The notes under the pieces are model-generated. The model did no database searches and was not told the DNA's origin. It saw only the letters and a list, made by a program, of their open reading frames with translations. Below, one piece after another: positions 17,217 through 26,626 of a stretch of DNA of 64,000 nucleotides; position 1 is the stretch's first letter, and every line of letters begins with the position of its first letter. The position numbers and the translations under genes are program-made. Source of the DNA: Fluoribacter gormanii (lineage in GTDB: Bacteria > Pseudomonadota > Gammaproteobacteria > Legionellales > Legionellaceae). The stretch is from positions 1-64,000 of the forward strand of contig NZ_FTNL01000018.1 in NCBI RefSeq assembly GCF_900156395.1. The letters run 5' to 3'.

Positions 17217-18230
17217 ATGCAGGATATCATCACCATACAAGAGCTGGCTTCTGAAGCAATTAAGAATGCACAAGATGTATCTGGATTAGAATCAATTCGC
17301 GTTGATTTTCTTGGCAAGAAAGGTAAGCTGACTGAAATTTTAAAAGGACTTGCTCACTTATCCGCCGAAGACAAACCTAAAGTAGGTCAATTAGTAAATC
17401 AGGCAAAACGTGAAATCAGTACATTGATTGAAACAAAAATGCTTGAACTCAAGGAAAAGCAATTACTAGAAAAACTCTCAGCAGAACGTATTGATGTGAC
17501 CCTTCCAGGGCGTAAGAAAGAGAGTGGTTCATTGCATCCAGTAACACAAGTGAAACATCGAATTAATGAGTTTTTTAGCCGGATGGGTTTTGATATTGTT
17601 GATGGCCCGGAAATAGAAACGGAATTTTATAATTTCGAAGCGTTGAATATTCCTGGTCATCATCCAGCACGTGCAATGCACGATACCTTTTATTTTGGTG
17701 ATGGTCGTTTATTGAGAACGCATACCTCGCCAGTACAAATTCGTGCTATGGAACATCACAAACCTCCTTTTCGTTTAATTGCTCCGGGGCGTGTCTATCG
17801 TTGTGATTCTGATTTAACTCATACACCTATGTTCCATCAGGTCGAGGGGTTATTGATTGACAAGCAGGCCACTTTAGCCAGTTTAAAAGGCTTGCTCCAA
17901 GATTTGTTCGCAGATTTCTTCGGTCGTAAATTGGCATTGCGATTTAGGCCCTCTTATTTCCCGTTCACCGAGCCATCGGCAGAAGTTGATATTGAATGTA
18001 CCCAATGCAGTGGTAAAGGATGCCGTTCTTGTAAGTTTACTGGATGGCTTGAGGTCCTAGGCTGTGGCATGGTGCATCCTAATGTACTCAAGGCTGTGAA
18101 TATTTCCCCCGATGAATATCAAGGTTGGGCATTTGGCATGGGGCTCGATAGATTGGCCATGTTATATTATGGAATAGATGACTTACGGATGATGTTTGAA
18201 AATGATCTTACATTCTTAAGTCAATTTTAA
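17217..18230 (+). CDS. pheS: Phenylalanyl-tRNA synthetase alpha subunit
   Basis: 337 residues from the ATG at 17217; the frame extends four codons further to a GTG. N-terminal coiled coil ([20 protein letters not shown]), then class II core with [19 protein letters not shown], motif 2 region [27 protein letters not shown] and motif 3 [18 protein letters not shown]. Two CxxC-like pairs ([12 protein letters not shown]) are a known feature of some bacterial PheS. Forms an alpha2-beta2 enzyme with PheT. Confidence 0.97.
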   Translation: MQDIITIQELASEAIKNAQDVSGLESIRVDFLGKKGKLTEILKGLAHLSAEDKPKVGQLVNQAKREISTLIETKMLELKEKQLLEKLSAERIDVTLPGRKKESGSLHPVTQVKHRINEFFSRMGFDIVDGPEIETEFYNFEALNIPGHHPARAMHDTFYFGDGRLLRTHTSPVQIRAMEHHKPPFRLIAPGRVYRCDSDLTHTPMFHQVEGLLIDKQATLASLKGLLQDLFADFFGRKLALRFRPSYFPFTEPSAEVDIECTQCSGKGCRSCKFTGWLEVLGCGMVHPNVLKAVNISPDEYQGWAFGMGLDRLAMLYYGIDDLRMMFENDLTFLSQF

Positions 18231-18334
18231 GATATTTTACACTATTGATCCGTTGTTTTCAGTATTGTGGTTCGACATCCGAGCAAAGCTCTGCGAATCT
18301 AATAAAAAGTTTAATCAGGTGGTAAGGACTATAA

Positions 18335-20716
18335 ATGAAATTAAGTAAATTATGGTTACGTGAATGGGTAAATTACTCATTAACTGAACAAGAATTAGCA
18401 AGTCAACTGACTATGGCTGGCCTGGAAGTAGATGCGGTGAGTCCAGTAGCAGGAGAATTTACTCATGTAATCGTTGCTGAAGTTCTTAGTACCAAACCTC
18501 ATCCCAATGCAGATAAATTAACTGTTTGTGAAGTCAATGCAAACATGGATAAACCTTTGCAAATTGTTTGCGGTGCTTCCAATGTAAGAGCCGGATTAAA
18601 AGTAGCATTAGCTATGATTGGCGCCCGTCTGCCGGGAGGTTTTAATATCAAAGAATCCAAATTACGTGGTGAACTATCCCAAGGAATGCTCTGTTCTGTC
18701 AGTGAGTTAGGTATGGCTGAGCAATCTGAGGGCATTATGGAGTTAGAAACTGATGCGCCTGTGGGGATGGATTTGCGTGAATATTTGACTCTGGATGATC
18801 ATATTTTTGATATTGATTTAACTCCCAACCGAGCTGATTGTTTTAGCGTTTTAGGCATCGCTCGTGAGGTGGCGGTGTTAAACAAATTGCCTTTATTAGA
18901 AAGATCAATTCCTGAACTGACGCCTAGTATCGATGATCTGCTACCAATACAGCTAAAAAGTCCTGAGGCTTGCCCGCGATACTGTGGTCGAGTAATTCGT
19001 AATATAAATCCTAAGGCAACCACCCCTTTATGGATGAGTGAGCGCTTACGTCGCAGCGGTATTCGCACTGTGCATCCGATTGTTGACGTTATGAATTATG
19101 TAATGATTGAATTAGGTCAGCCTATGCATGCTTTTGATTTAGCAACAATCAAGGGTGGAATTAATGTACGCTTTAGCAATAATCAAGAGCAGCTAACATT
19201 GCTTGATGGTCAAGAATTAACATTAAATGAAAAAGTATTGGTTATTGCAGACATAGAGAAACCTTTGGCAATGGCTGGTATCATGGGTGGAGAAGCAAGT
19301 TCGGTACAAGCGCATACCCAAAACGTATTTTTAGAAAGTGCCTATTTTAATCCGATTGTTATTGCTGGAGTAGCAAGAAAATTTGGCTTGTTCAGTGATT
19401 CCTCTCAACGTTATGAACGAGGCGTCGATCCATGCTTGCAAATGAAAGCTTTAGAACGAGCTACGGGATTAATTTTAGAAATTGCAGGTGGAGAAGTAGG
19501 GCCAGTTATCGAAGCGGATGATAAAAAATTTTTACCAGAAACGGTGCGATTTACTTTTGATACCGATAAAGTGAAAAAACTAACTGGACTTAATATTTCA
19601 CTGCAAGAAATGAAAACATTATTAGAAGGGCTTGGTGTCGTACTAGGAAATGAGCACAATAATTTTCTTGATGTCACTATTCCTTCTCACCGTTTTGATA
19701 TCCAACATGATGTCGATTTGGTTGAAGAAATCATCCGTCTTTATGGATATGACAATTTACATGCACAACCTACTTCAACATTAGCGCAGGCAGGAAAAAC
19801 ATGTGGTAATGAAGAAATAGCAGCGAAGCTAGCGCACTGGTTCAGTAACCGAGGGTATCATGAAACGATAAGTTACAGTTTTGTGGATCCTGAATTACAA
19901 CGCGAACTTTATCCACACAAAGAATTTATGCAGTTGCTTAATCCAATTTCTTCGGAATTATCACAAATGCGTGCCGGGATGTGGCCAGGATTGATTGCAT
20001 CAATGATTTATAATGTTCACCGTCAACAAAATGCAGTTAAATTTTTCGAAATCGGCGTGGTTTTTGATGTGAACAAGGAACAACTTGTTGAGCGTCCTTG
20101 TATTGCTGGTTTATTGATGGGAGAACAAGGAAGTGTCAATTGGAGTGAGCCTACTCGTGTTTTTGATTTTTTTGATTTAAAAGGTGATCTCCAATCTTTA
20201 TTTGCTTCTCTTAAATTAAAACAAGTCGAATTCGTAGCTGCCGTGCATGATGCGTTACATCCAGGGCAATCAGCTCAGATCAATATCAATGGGGTATCCG
20301 CCGGGTGGATAGGTATATTACACCCACGTTTGGCAGATGCTTTAGATTTGCAAGAGGACGTTTTACTATTTGAAATCAACTTAGCGGCATTAAATGGGCA
20401 TGAAGCGCCACGCTATAAAACCATTTCAAAATACCCGCAAATTCGTCGCGATTTGTCATTCTTAGTCGATGCGGACATCAGCGTAATGAAGATTGAATCA
20501 GTTGTTCGAGAGACCATAAAAGAAAATTGGTTAAAATCTTTTGATGTATTTGATGTGTACACAGGGGAAGGAATTCCTCAAGGAAAGAAAAGCCTTGCTG
20601 TTGCTATGACGCTACAAGATGAAAATCGAACTTTAGTCGATGCAGAGATAAATTCTTTAATTAGTGCTATAATCAACATGTTAGAAAATAAATTTTCAAT
20701 CATATTGAGGGAATAA
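18335..20716 (+). CDS. pheT: Phenylalanyl-tRNA synthetase beta subunit
   Basis: 793 residues. N-terminal tRNA-binding OB fold ([12 protein letters not shown] and [12 protein letters not shown]), B3/4 editing region, B5 domains and the C-terminal anticodon-binding FDX-ACB domain ([14 protein letters not shown]). Length matches the family. AAGGAC lies five bases before the ATG. Separated from pheS by 104 bases without any obvious gene, and three bases from ihfA. Confidence 0.96.
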   Translation: MKLSKLWLREWVNYSLTEQELASQLTMAGLEVDAVSPVAGEFTHVIVAEVLSTKPHPNADKLTVCEVNANMDKPLQIVCGASNVRAGLKVALAMIGARLPGGFNIKESKLRGELSQGMLCSVSELGMAEQSEGIMELETDAPVGMDLREYLTLDDHIFDIDLTPNRADCFSVLGIAREVAVLNKLPLLERSIPELTPSIDDLLPIQLKSPEACPRYCGRVIRNINPKATTPLWMSERLRRSGIRTVHPIVDVMNYVMIELGQPMHAFDLATIKGGINVRFSNNQEQLTLLDGQELTLNEKVLVIADIEKPLAMAGIMGGEASSVQAHTQNVFLESAYFNPIVIAGVARKFGLFSDSSQRYERGVDPCLQMKALERATGLILEIAGGEVGPVIEADDKKFLPETVRFTFDTDKVKKLTGLNISLQEMKTLLEGLGVVLGNEHNNFLDVTIPSHRFDIQHDVDLVEEIIRLYGYDNLHAQPTSTLAQAGKTCGNEEIAAKLAHWFSNRGYHETISYSFVDPELQRELYPHKEFMQLLNPISSELSQMRAGMWPGLIASMIYNVHRQQNAVKFFEIGVVFDVNKEQLVERPCIAGLLMGEQGSVNWSEPTRVFDFFDLKGDLQSLFASLKLKQVEFVAAVHDALHPGQSAQININGVSAGWIGILHPRLADALDLQEDVLLFEINLAALNGHEAPRYKTISKYPQIRRDLSFLVDADISVMKIESVVRETIKENWLKSFDVFDVYTGEGIPQGKKSLAVAMTLQDENRTLVDAEINSLISAIINMLENKFSIILRE

Positions 20717-20718
20717 TC

Positions 20719-21012
20719 GTGAATGCACTGAGCAAAGCAATAATGGCAGAAACCCTGTGTGATGAATTAAAACTGTCCAAACCTGCATCAAAGGAAATGG
20801 TCGAGAATTTTTTTGAAGAATTGCGGCATGCCCTGGAGCACGGACATCACGTAAAACTATCTGGATTTGGTAATTTTACATTAAGGGATAAGCCACAAAG
20901 GCCGGGTAGGAACCCCAAAACTGGAGAGGAAATTCCAGTCGTAGCCAGGAGAGTTGTAACCTTTAAACCCGGTTTGAAGTTAAAAACAAAAATTGAATCT
21001 ATAGGAAAGTAG
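20719..21012 (+). CDS. ihfA: Integration host factor alpha subunit
   Basis: 97 residues with a GTG start ([19 protein letters not shown]). The DNA-binding arm [20 protein letters not shown] and [20 protein letters not shown] is diagnostic, including the conserved Arg-Pro-Gly-Arg-Asn-Pro tip with the intercalating proline. IHF bends DNA at specific sites. Lies directly after pheT as in E. coli, where pheST-ihfA are co-transcribed. In Legionella IHF is linked to developmental gene control. Confidence 0.96.
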   Translation: MNALSKAIMAETLCDELKLSKPASKEMVENFFEELRHALEHGHHVKLSGFGNFTLRDKPQRPGRNPKTGEEIPVVARRVVTFKPGLKLKTKIESIGK

Positions 21013-21016
21013 TCCA

Positions 21017-21334
21017 TTGGCTTATTACAATAAACATGTTCTTATATGCACCAATCAAAAGGCTGCAGGCAAACAATGCTGCGCCAATACCGGTGGTGAG
21101 CCGTATTTTGACTATATGAAATCACGACTTTTGGAACTGGAGATGCATGGTCCAGGTAAAGTTCGTGTAAGTAAATCAGGTTGTCTCGGGCGTTGCAGTT
21201 CTGGGCCATGTATCGTAATTTACCCTGAAGGCGTGTGGTACACTTATGCGTCTTTTGCTGATATTGATGAAATCATTGAAAGGCATTTAATTTCTGGCAA
21301 TATTGCCGAGCAGTTATTAATTGACAGGGAATGA
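21017..21334 (+). CDS. Thioredoxin-like [2Fe-2S] ferredoxin
   Basis: 105 residues with a TTG start at 21017, four bases after ihfA; no ATG fits because the N-terminal strand HVLICTNQ would be lost. Four cysteines in the order CTNQKAAGKQCC ... SGCLGRCSSGP follow the pattern of the small thioredoxin-fold [2Fe-2S] ferredoxins. Electron partners are unknown. The tight spacing suggests it is read with ihfA. Confidence 0.85.
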   Translation: MAYYNKHVLICTNQKAAGKQCCANTGGEPYFDYMKSRLLELEMHGPGKVRVSKSGCLGRCSSGPCIVIYPEGVWYTYASFADIDEIIERHLISGNIAEQLLIDRE

Positions 21335-21424
21335 GCAATATACCCAAGTATTACTTGGATGTAGAAGCGAAACCCAAAATGAAAATTATGAAATTTTTGG
21401 ATTTCTCAGGTTTTGCATCATCTA

Positions 21425-21447
21425 ACTGCCATTAACTTAATGGCAGT
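21425..21447 (+). terminator. Hairpin after the ferredoxin gene
   Basis: ACTGCCATTA and TAATGGCAGT form a perfect 10-bp stem with a 3-base loop, followed by GACGTTTTA. Likely ends the pheST-ihfA-ferredoxin transcript, although the T-run is short. Confidence 0.6.
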
Positions 21448-21646
21448 GACGTTTTAATTCGCCCAGACTTACACAATAGAACAAAAAATTATTATGATTC
21501 TTGTTTGAAATTTGTTATATTTATGCGGATTTAATTAATTGTTTATAAATTTTTATCCTTTTTTACTTGTAGGATGTTTCTGTTTTGGTTAAAATCGCCC
21601 GTCCATGATAGAAGATTACCAATTTAGGCGGTTCGGAGTTCATTTA

Positions 21647-22081
21647 ATGAAGACATTTAGTGCCAAAGGCCATGAAGTCAAGCGTGACTGGTTAGTGGTT
21701 GATGCCAGCGACAAAGTTTTGGGTCGCTTAGCAAGTGAGATTGCTCGTCGTTTACGTGGCAAGCATAAAGCTGAGTATACACCCCATGTTGATACTGGCG
21801 ATTACATCGTAGTTACTAATGCGGAAAAGGTTATTGTGACCGGCCGTAAATTTACCAACAAGATGTACTATCGTCATACCGGATATCCTGGTGGAATAAA
21901 ATCAGATAGTTTTGAAAAATTACAGGCTAGAAATCCTGTTAGAATTATCGAACTTGCTGTTAAAGGCATGTTACCAAAAAATCCTTTAGGTAGAGAGATG
22001 TATCGTAAGCTAAAAGTATATGCTGGCAACGAGCATCCACATACTGCACAGCAACCCAAGCAACTTGATATTGAGGAATAA
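21647..22081 (+). CDS. rplM: 50S ribosomal protein L13
   Basis: 144 residues from the ATG at 21647, preceded by CGGAG at nine bases; 14 extra in-frame codons upstream do not belong to L13. Signatures: [37 protein letters not shown] and [14 protein letters not shown]. Binds 23S rRNA early in assembly. Five bases before rpsI, the usual operon. Confidence 0.97.
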   Translation: MKTFSAKGHEVKRDWLVVDASDKVLGRLASEIARRLRGKHKAEYTPHVDTGDYIVVTNAEKVIVTGRKFTNKMYYRHTGYPGGIKSDSFEKLQARNPVRIIELAVKGMLPKNPLGREMYRKLKVYAGNEHPHTAQQPKQLDIEE

Positions 22082-22086
22082 GTATT

Positions 22087-22518
22087 ATGGCTGAAGTGAA
22101 GCAATACTACGGCACAGGTCGTAGAAAAAGTTCAACAGCTCGTGTGTTTTTACGTCCAGGTAAAGGCGAGATCAAAGTAAATGGCCGTTCTTTACAGGAA
22201 TATTTCTGCCGTGAAACTTCTTGCATGGTTGTAATGCAGCCACTAGAAACCGTTGATCTTGTTGATAAATTTGATGCATACATTACAGTATCTGGCGGTG
22301 GAGTTTCTGGCCAGGCAGGTGCTGTACGTTTAGGTATCGCAAGAGCATTAGTTGCTTACGATGAAGCAGGATTAGCAGAAGATGCTGAGCCTAGTCCAAG
22401 TTCTGTTCGTAGAAGATTACGTGCACGTGGTTTATTAACTCGTGATTCACGTCGTGTTGAAAGAAAGAAAGTGGGCTTGCACAAAGCACGTCGTGCAACT
22501 CAATACTCAAAACGTTAA
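22087..22518 (+). CDS. rpsI: 30S ribosomal protein S9 with a 12-residue insertion
   Basis: 143 residues, against 130 in E. coli. The core is normal ([39 protein letters not shown]) and the C-terminal tail RRATQYSKR that reaches the P-site tRNA is intact. Most of the extra length sits after ALVAYDE, where [17 protein letters not shown] replaces a shorter stretch. Read with rplM; followed by a strong terminator. Confidence 0.96.
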   Translation: MAEVKQYYGTGRRKSSTARVFLRPGKGEIKVNGRSLQEYFCRETSCMVVMQPLETVDLVDKFDAYITVSGGGVSGQAGAVRLGIARALVAYDEAGLAEDAEPSPSSVRRRLRARGLLTRDSRRVERKKVGLHKARRATQYSKR

Positions 22519-22535
22519 TCGTTTATTGGTTAAAG

Positions 22536-22560
22536 AACCCCGCTTTTGCGGGGTTTTTTA
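22536..22560 (+). terminator. Intrinsic terminator of rplM-rpsI
   Basis: CCCCGC and GCGGGG form a perfect stem with loop TTTT, followed by six T residues. Confidence 0.92.
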
Positions 22561-22585
22561 TTTTACGTGTTTGGAGTAAGTGCGG

Positions 22586-22671
22586 TTTGTCTCCTGCGTG
22601 CAGTGCAGCAGAACCTGGGGTCGTAAGGTAGTATGGATTCGCTGGGTTCTGCTGCGCTGTACCGAGGCTAA
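22586..22671. repeat. Palindromic intergenic repeat (REP-like), copy 4
   Basis: Arms GTGCAGCAGAACCTGGG (left) and CTGGGTTCTGCTGCGCTG (right) are imperfect complements, with an outer GAGGCTA end as in the other copies. Located between rpsI and petA, just before the petA start. Confidence 0.75.
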
Positions 22672-22692
22672 AACATTACATAAGCAAATGAT

Positions 22693-23310
22693 ATGGTGAA
22701 TGAGAATACTGATCCTGAGCGTGAACAGGATAAAAACGATCTTATAGATGAAGATCGCCGCCAATTTTTGTTAACTACAACATGTGTATTAGGAAGTATA
22801 GGTGCTTTATGTGCTTTAACTCCCTTTGTTGCTTCTTGGTTACCTAGTGCTAAAGTTCAAGCTGAAAGTGCGCCTGTGCACGTTGATTTAAGTAAAATGG
22901 AGCCAGGAGAGCAAGCTGTTGTTGAATGGCGCGGTAAACCAGTATGGATAATTAGACGAACCAAAGAAATGTTGCAGCGCTTGACTATGGATTCTTCAAG
23001 GTTACGTGATCCTAACTCCGTGACGAGACAGCAGCCATCCTATGCAAAAAACGAGTTTCGTTCAATTAATCCAGAATACCTGGTTCTTATAGGTATCTGT
23101 ACGCATCTAGGGTGCTCTCCAAAATACAAACCCAATCTTGGTGATTTAGGACCTGACTGGCCAGGTGGTTTTTTCTGCCCTTGCCATGGTTCTGCTTTTG
23201 ATCTTTCTGGAAGGGTTTTTAAAGATGTCCCGGCGCCAATTAATATGGAAGTTCCCCCATATTATTTTATCGATCAACATACTCTTGTTATTGGCGAGGA
23301 CAAAGCATAA
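22693..23310 (+). CDS. petA: Ubiquinol-cytochrome c reductase Rieske iron-sulfur subunit
   Basis: 205 residues. A Tat-like N-terminus (EDRRQFLLTTTCVLGSIGAL, with Arg-Arg) leads into one membrane anchor, followed by the soluble Rieske domain. The two cluster motifs are CTHLGCSP and CPCHGSAFD, giving two Cys and two His ligands to the [2Fe-2S] centre and the structural disulfide. Transfers electrons from ubiquinol to cytochrome c1 in complex III. A REP-like palindrome lies between it and petB. Confidence 0.96.
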   Translation: MVNENTDPEREQDKNDLIDEDRRQFLLTTTCVLGSIGALCALTPFVASWLPSAKVQAESAPVHVDLSKMEPGEQAVVEWRGKPVWIIRRTKEMLQRLTMDSSRLRDPNSVTRQQPSYAKNEFRSINPEYLVLIGICTHLGCSPKYKPNLGDLGPDWPGGFFCPCHGSAFDLSGRVFKDVPAPINMEVPPYYFIDQHTLVIGEDKA

Positions 23311-23330
23311 ATTCTATGCTCACATGAGCT

Positions 23331-23412
23331 GTAACCTGGGTGCAGCGAAGTTGAACCCAGGATTGAAAACAATAGGGTTTTCCCGGGTTTTACTTCGCTG
23401 CACCCAGGCTAA
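23331..23412. repeat. Palindromic intergenic repeat (REP-like), copy 5, inside petABC
   Basis: The best-preserved copy. The left arm GTAACCTGGGTGCAGCGAAG continuing to AACCCAGG is almost perfectly complementary to the right arm CCCGGGTTTTACTTCGCTGC continuing to ACCCAGGC, about 30 bp of stem with a loop of about 20 bases. It sits in the 136-base gap between petA and petB. Confidence 0.88.
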
Positions 23413-23446
23413 AACGCACGAATGGTAACAGAAAAGGCTGGATTAA

Positions 23447-24658
23447 ATGAATAGACTCCTCAAATGGCTCGATGAGCGTTTTCCTTTGATGAGCACCTGG
23501 AAAAATTATTTCAGTGCCTATTATCTTCCTAAAAACTTAAATTTTTTTTACTTTTTTGGTTCGCTCGCCCTTGTCATTTTAATCAATCAATTGATTACTG
23601 GTTTGTGGCTTACCATGTTTTATACCCCCAGTGCTGAGCAGGCTTTTGCTTCTATAGAATACATAATGCGCGATGTTAATTTTGGTTGGTTACTGCGTTA
23701 TATGCATTCAACTGGTGCATCTGCTTTTTTTATTGTCATTTATTTACATATGTTCCGCGGCTTACTTTATGGCTCATATCAAAATCCACGTGAGTTGATT
23801 TGGCTTTTGGGGATGTGTTTATATATCTTACTTTTGGCGGGCGCTTTTTTCGGTTATTTATTGCCTTGGGGACAAATGTCCTATTGGGGAGCAGAAGTAA
23901 TCACTTCATTGTTAAGTGCTATTCCATATATTGGTGAAAACCTGGTTATTTGGCTCAGAGGGGATTACTCGGTGGGAAATGCTACGCTACAACGTTTCTT
24001 TGCATTACATGTAATTGCCATTCCATTCCTACTCCTTTTCTTGGTGTTCTTGCATGTAGTTGCCTTACACCGGGTTGGCTCTAATAATCCTGAAGGAATT
24101 GAAATTAAAAATCACCTAGATGCACAAGGCAAACCTTTAGATGGAATTCCCTTTCACCCGTATTACCTTGTTAAGGACCTAGTCATGGTGCTTGCTTTTC
24201 TTGGTTTATTTTTTTCGGTTGTCTTTTTCGCCCCTGAAATGGGAGGATATTTTTTAGAACATAATAATTTTGTACCCGCAAATCCGTTAGTTACACCAGA
24301 CCATATTGCTCCCATGTGGTATATGTCGCCATTTTATGCCATGTTGCGGGCAGTACCGGATAAATTATTAGGAATTATCTGTATGGGATCTGCTTTATTA
24401 CTTCTGTTCCTTTTACCATGGCTTGATCGTAGTCCGGTTCGCTCAATGCGCTATAAAGGAAACTACTCAAGGATGATGTTGATTTTCGGTGTAGCTGCTT
24501 TTTTGTTATTGGGGTATTTAGGAACAATTCCTGTAACCCCCATACGCTTGTTTTTAGCGCGTGTCAGTACACTATTTTATTTTGCTTATTTTGTATTAAT
24601 GCCTTTTTATACTCGTTTTGAAGCACCACGCCCAGTGCCTTCTCGCCTGGGAGGGTAA
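23447..24658 (+). CDS. petB: Ubiquinol-cytochrome c reductase cytochrome b
   Basis: 403 residues with eight or more membrane segments. Haem b ligands are the His pairs in RYMHSTGASAFFIVIYLHMF and FFALHVIAIPFLLLFLVFLH; the quinol-oxidation site motif reads PVTP-like further on and the conserved GYLLPWGQMSYWGA loop is complete. Complex III core subunit in the inner membrane. The stop overlaps the petC start by one base (TAATG). Confidence 0.96.
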   Translation: MNRLLKWLDERFPLMSTWKNYFSAYYLPKNLNFFYFFGSLALVILINQLITGLWLTMFYTPSAEQAFASIEYIMRDVNFGWLLRYMHSTGASAFFIVIYLHMFRGLLYGSYQNPRELIWLLGMCLYILLLAGAFFGYLLPWGQMSYWGAEVITSLLSAIPYIGENLVIWLRGDYSVGNATLQRFFALHVIAIPFLLLFLVFLHVVALHRVGSNNPEGIEIKNHLDAQGKPLDGIPFHPYYLVKDLVMVLAFLGLFFSVVFFAPEMGGYFLEHNNFVPANPLVTPDHIAPMWYMSPFYAMLRAVPDKLLGIICMGSALLLLFLLPWLDRSPVRSMRYKGNYSRMMLIFGVAAFLLLGYLGTIPVTPIRLFLARVSTLFYFAYFVLMPFYTRFEAPRPVPSRLGG

Positions 24659-25338
24659 TGATGCGGATGCAAGGAGTTATTTTTTATTTGGCTGTATGGT
24701 TTGGATGCGTCGTTTTAAATCCAGTCGGATGGACGTATCCGGTAACGATCGATGTCCAAGACCAAGCCAGCTTACAAAGAGGCGCTAGGCTATTTATGAA
24801 TTATTGTTCTGGCTGTCACTCTTTAAAATATTTGCGCTATAATCATATGGCCAAGGGGTTAGGGTTAATCGGATTTGATGGTCAAATAAATCAAGATTTA
24901 TTAAAAAATAATCTGATTTTTACGCAAGCAACGATTAACGATCCAATTCGTATCGCCTTACCTCCAGAAGATGCAAAACAATGGTTTGGAATAGTACCTC
25001 CAGATCTATCTTTAATTGCTCGAGAAAAAGGGACGAAATGGCTCTATAGTTATCTAAGTGCTTTTTATAAGGATGACTCTCGACCATTTGGTACAAATAA
25101 TCATCTTGTTCCTGATGTGGCTATGCCAAATATTTTAGAGACATTGAATCATGATTTATCCGGAGAACAATTTGATTCTAATTTACAGGATTTGGTGACT
25201 TTTCTTGCCTATGTTGGTGAACCAGTAAAGTTATTGCGTCACTATTTAGGATTTTTCGTAGTTGGTTTTTTATTGATTTTATTTCTCGCCGCATGGGGTT
25301 TAAAAACAATTTATTGGCGAAAAATCGGCGTAAAGTAA
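24658..25338 (+). CDS. petC: Ubiquinol-cytochrome c reductase cytochrome c1
   Basis: 226 residues. N-terminal signal (VIFYLAVWFGCVVLNPVGW), haem motif CSGCHSLKYLRYNHMA, the axial Met in DVAMPNIL, and one C-terminal membrane anchor (FFVVGFLLILFLAAWGL). Passes electrons from the Rieske centre to soluble cytochrome c. Starts on overlapping ATGATG at the end of petB. Confidence 0.95.
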   Translation: MMRMQGVIFYLAVWFGCVVLNPVGWTYPVTIDVQDQASLQRGARLFMNYCSGCHSLKYLRYNHMAKGLGLIGFDGQINQDLLKNNLIFTQATINDPIRIALPPEDAKQWFGIVPPDLSLIAREKGTKWLYSYLSAFYKDDSRPFGTNNHLVPDVAMPNILETLNHDLSGEQFDSNLQDLVTFLAYVGEPVKLLRHYLGFFVVGFLLILFLAAWGLKTIYWRKIGVK

Positions 25339-25423
25339 CCCAAAAAGGCAAAAATGTGGTAAAGTGCGAGTTTTTGTGTGTGTACTTATCTTTGTTATAG
25401 GTTGAATTAAATAGGAGTTGCTC

Positions 25424-26044
25424 ATGGCAATTGTTGCGAAGCGCACTATAATGTCTTTATTTTCCGATACAGACGATGTTTACAGCCATCAGGTTCGGAT
25501 CGTCCTGGCTGAAAAAGGGGTGAATGTAGAAATTCTTGCTGCCAAGCAGGCTGAGCCCAGCGCTGATCTATTATCAGTTAACCCATATGGAACGGTTCCT
25601 ACTTTAATCGATAGAGAACTTGTGCTTTATGAGCCACGTATTATTATGGAATATTTAGATGAGCGATTTCCTCATCCACCATTATTGCCTGTTTATCCTG
25701 TAGCTCGTGCTGAGACACGAAAAATGATGCATAGGATAGAACATGATTGGTATTATCTAATGAACCGTATTTTAAGAGATGATAATGCGGATCAGGCCAG
25801 AGCAAATTTATTTGAAAGTTTAACCGCACTTGATCCTGTATTTGCGGATAAGTCTTATTTTTTAAGTGATGAGTTTTCTTTGTTGGATTGTGCATTAGCA
25901 CCTTTATTGTGGCGTTTGCCCCGATTGGGAATTGAAATTGCACCGGAATTTAAAGGAATAATTGCTTACATGCAGCGCTTGTTTAAACGTGAATCGTTTC
26001 AAACAAGTTTGACTGATGCTGAGCGACAACTAAGAGCGGCATAA
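25424..26044 (+). CDS. sspA: Stringent starvation protein A
   Basis: 206 residues from the ATG at 25424, with AGGAG seven bases upstream; two earlier in-frame codons are not needed. GST-like fold without catalytic cysteine: DVYSHQVRIVLAEKGVNVEI, SVNPYGTVPTL-type strand LLSVNPYGTVPTLIDRELVL, EYLDERFPHPPLLPVYPVAR and YFLSDEFSLLDCALAPLLWR. SspA binds RNA polymerase and alters promoter choice in stationary phase and under acid stress. Operon with sspB and, as commonly, downstream of petABC. Confidence 0.95.
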   Translation: MAIVAKRTIMSLFSDTDDVYSHQVRIVLAEKGVNVEILAAKQAEPSADLLSVNPYGTVPTLIDRELVLYEPRIIMEYLDERFPHPPLLPVYPVARAETRKMMHRIEHDWYYLMNRILRDDNADQARANLFESLTALDPVFADKSYFLSDEFSLLDCALAPLLWRLPRLGIEIAPEFKGIIAYMQRLFKRESFQTSLTDAERQLRAA

Positions 26045-26048
26045 TTAT

Positions 26049-26462
26049 ATGACTATGACATCAAACAAACCTTATTTAATTCGCGCTGCCTACGATTGGA
26101 TAGTGGATAACGAATTAACACCTTATATCATGGTTAATGCTGAATATTCGGGTGTACAAGTTCCAAGAGAACATGTGAATCATGATCGTATCGTGTTAAA
26201 TATTTCTCCAGCAGCAACTCGCGGCCTCTTGTTGGAAAACGATCGAATTATCTTTACCGCACGTTTTTCGGGAAAAACCGAACAAATTTTTGTTCCACCA
26301 GGCGCAGTATTAGAAATCTATGCAAAAGAAAATGGTAGAGGCATTGCCTTTGCAGTCGAAGATGAAGAAGAACCGCCTCCAGCATCTACTGGAGCTTCTG
26401 GCGCTGAATCGGATGGCTCAACCGTTTCTAAAAGCAAACCTTCATTAAAACTAGTTAAGTAA
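26049..26462 (+). CDS. sspB: ClpXP specificity factor SspB
   Basis: 137 residues. The N-terminal substrate-binding domain (KPYLIRAAYDWIVDNELTPYIMV, NISPAATRGLLL) is followed by a flexible acidic-to-polar linker (DEEEPPPASTGASG) and the short C-terminal ClpX-binding tail PSLKLVK. Delivers ssrA-tagged proteins to ClpXP. Four bases after sspA. Confidence 0.94.
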   Translation: MTMTSNKPYLIRAAYDWIVDNELTPYIMVNAEYSGVQVPREHVNHDRIVLNISPAATRGLLLENDRIIFTARFSGKTEQIFVPPGAVLEIYAKENGRGIAFAVEDEEEPPPASTGASGAESDGSTVSKSKPSLKLVK

Positions 26463-26483
26463 ATGGACGTAGCCTAGGCTTTT

Positions 26484-26570
26484 TAGCCTGGGTGAGGTGT
26501 AGCGACCAGGGTTAAGCGGTTTTATTAACATTCAGCGAATCCCTGTTTCTGCTGTACTTCTCCCAGGCTA
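26484..26570. repeat. Palindromic intergenic repeat (REP-like), copy 6
   Basis: TAGCCTGGGTGAGGTGTAGC at the left and GCTGTACTTCTCCCAGGCTA at the right form an imperfect stem. Between sspB and nnr. Confidence 0.8.
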
Positions 26571-26626
26571 GAATACTACACTAGACTACTAAGAAAGTGT
26601 TCGAAATAGTAGATTTGGAGCACAAG

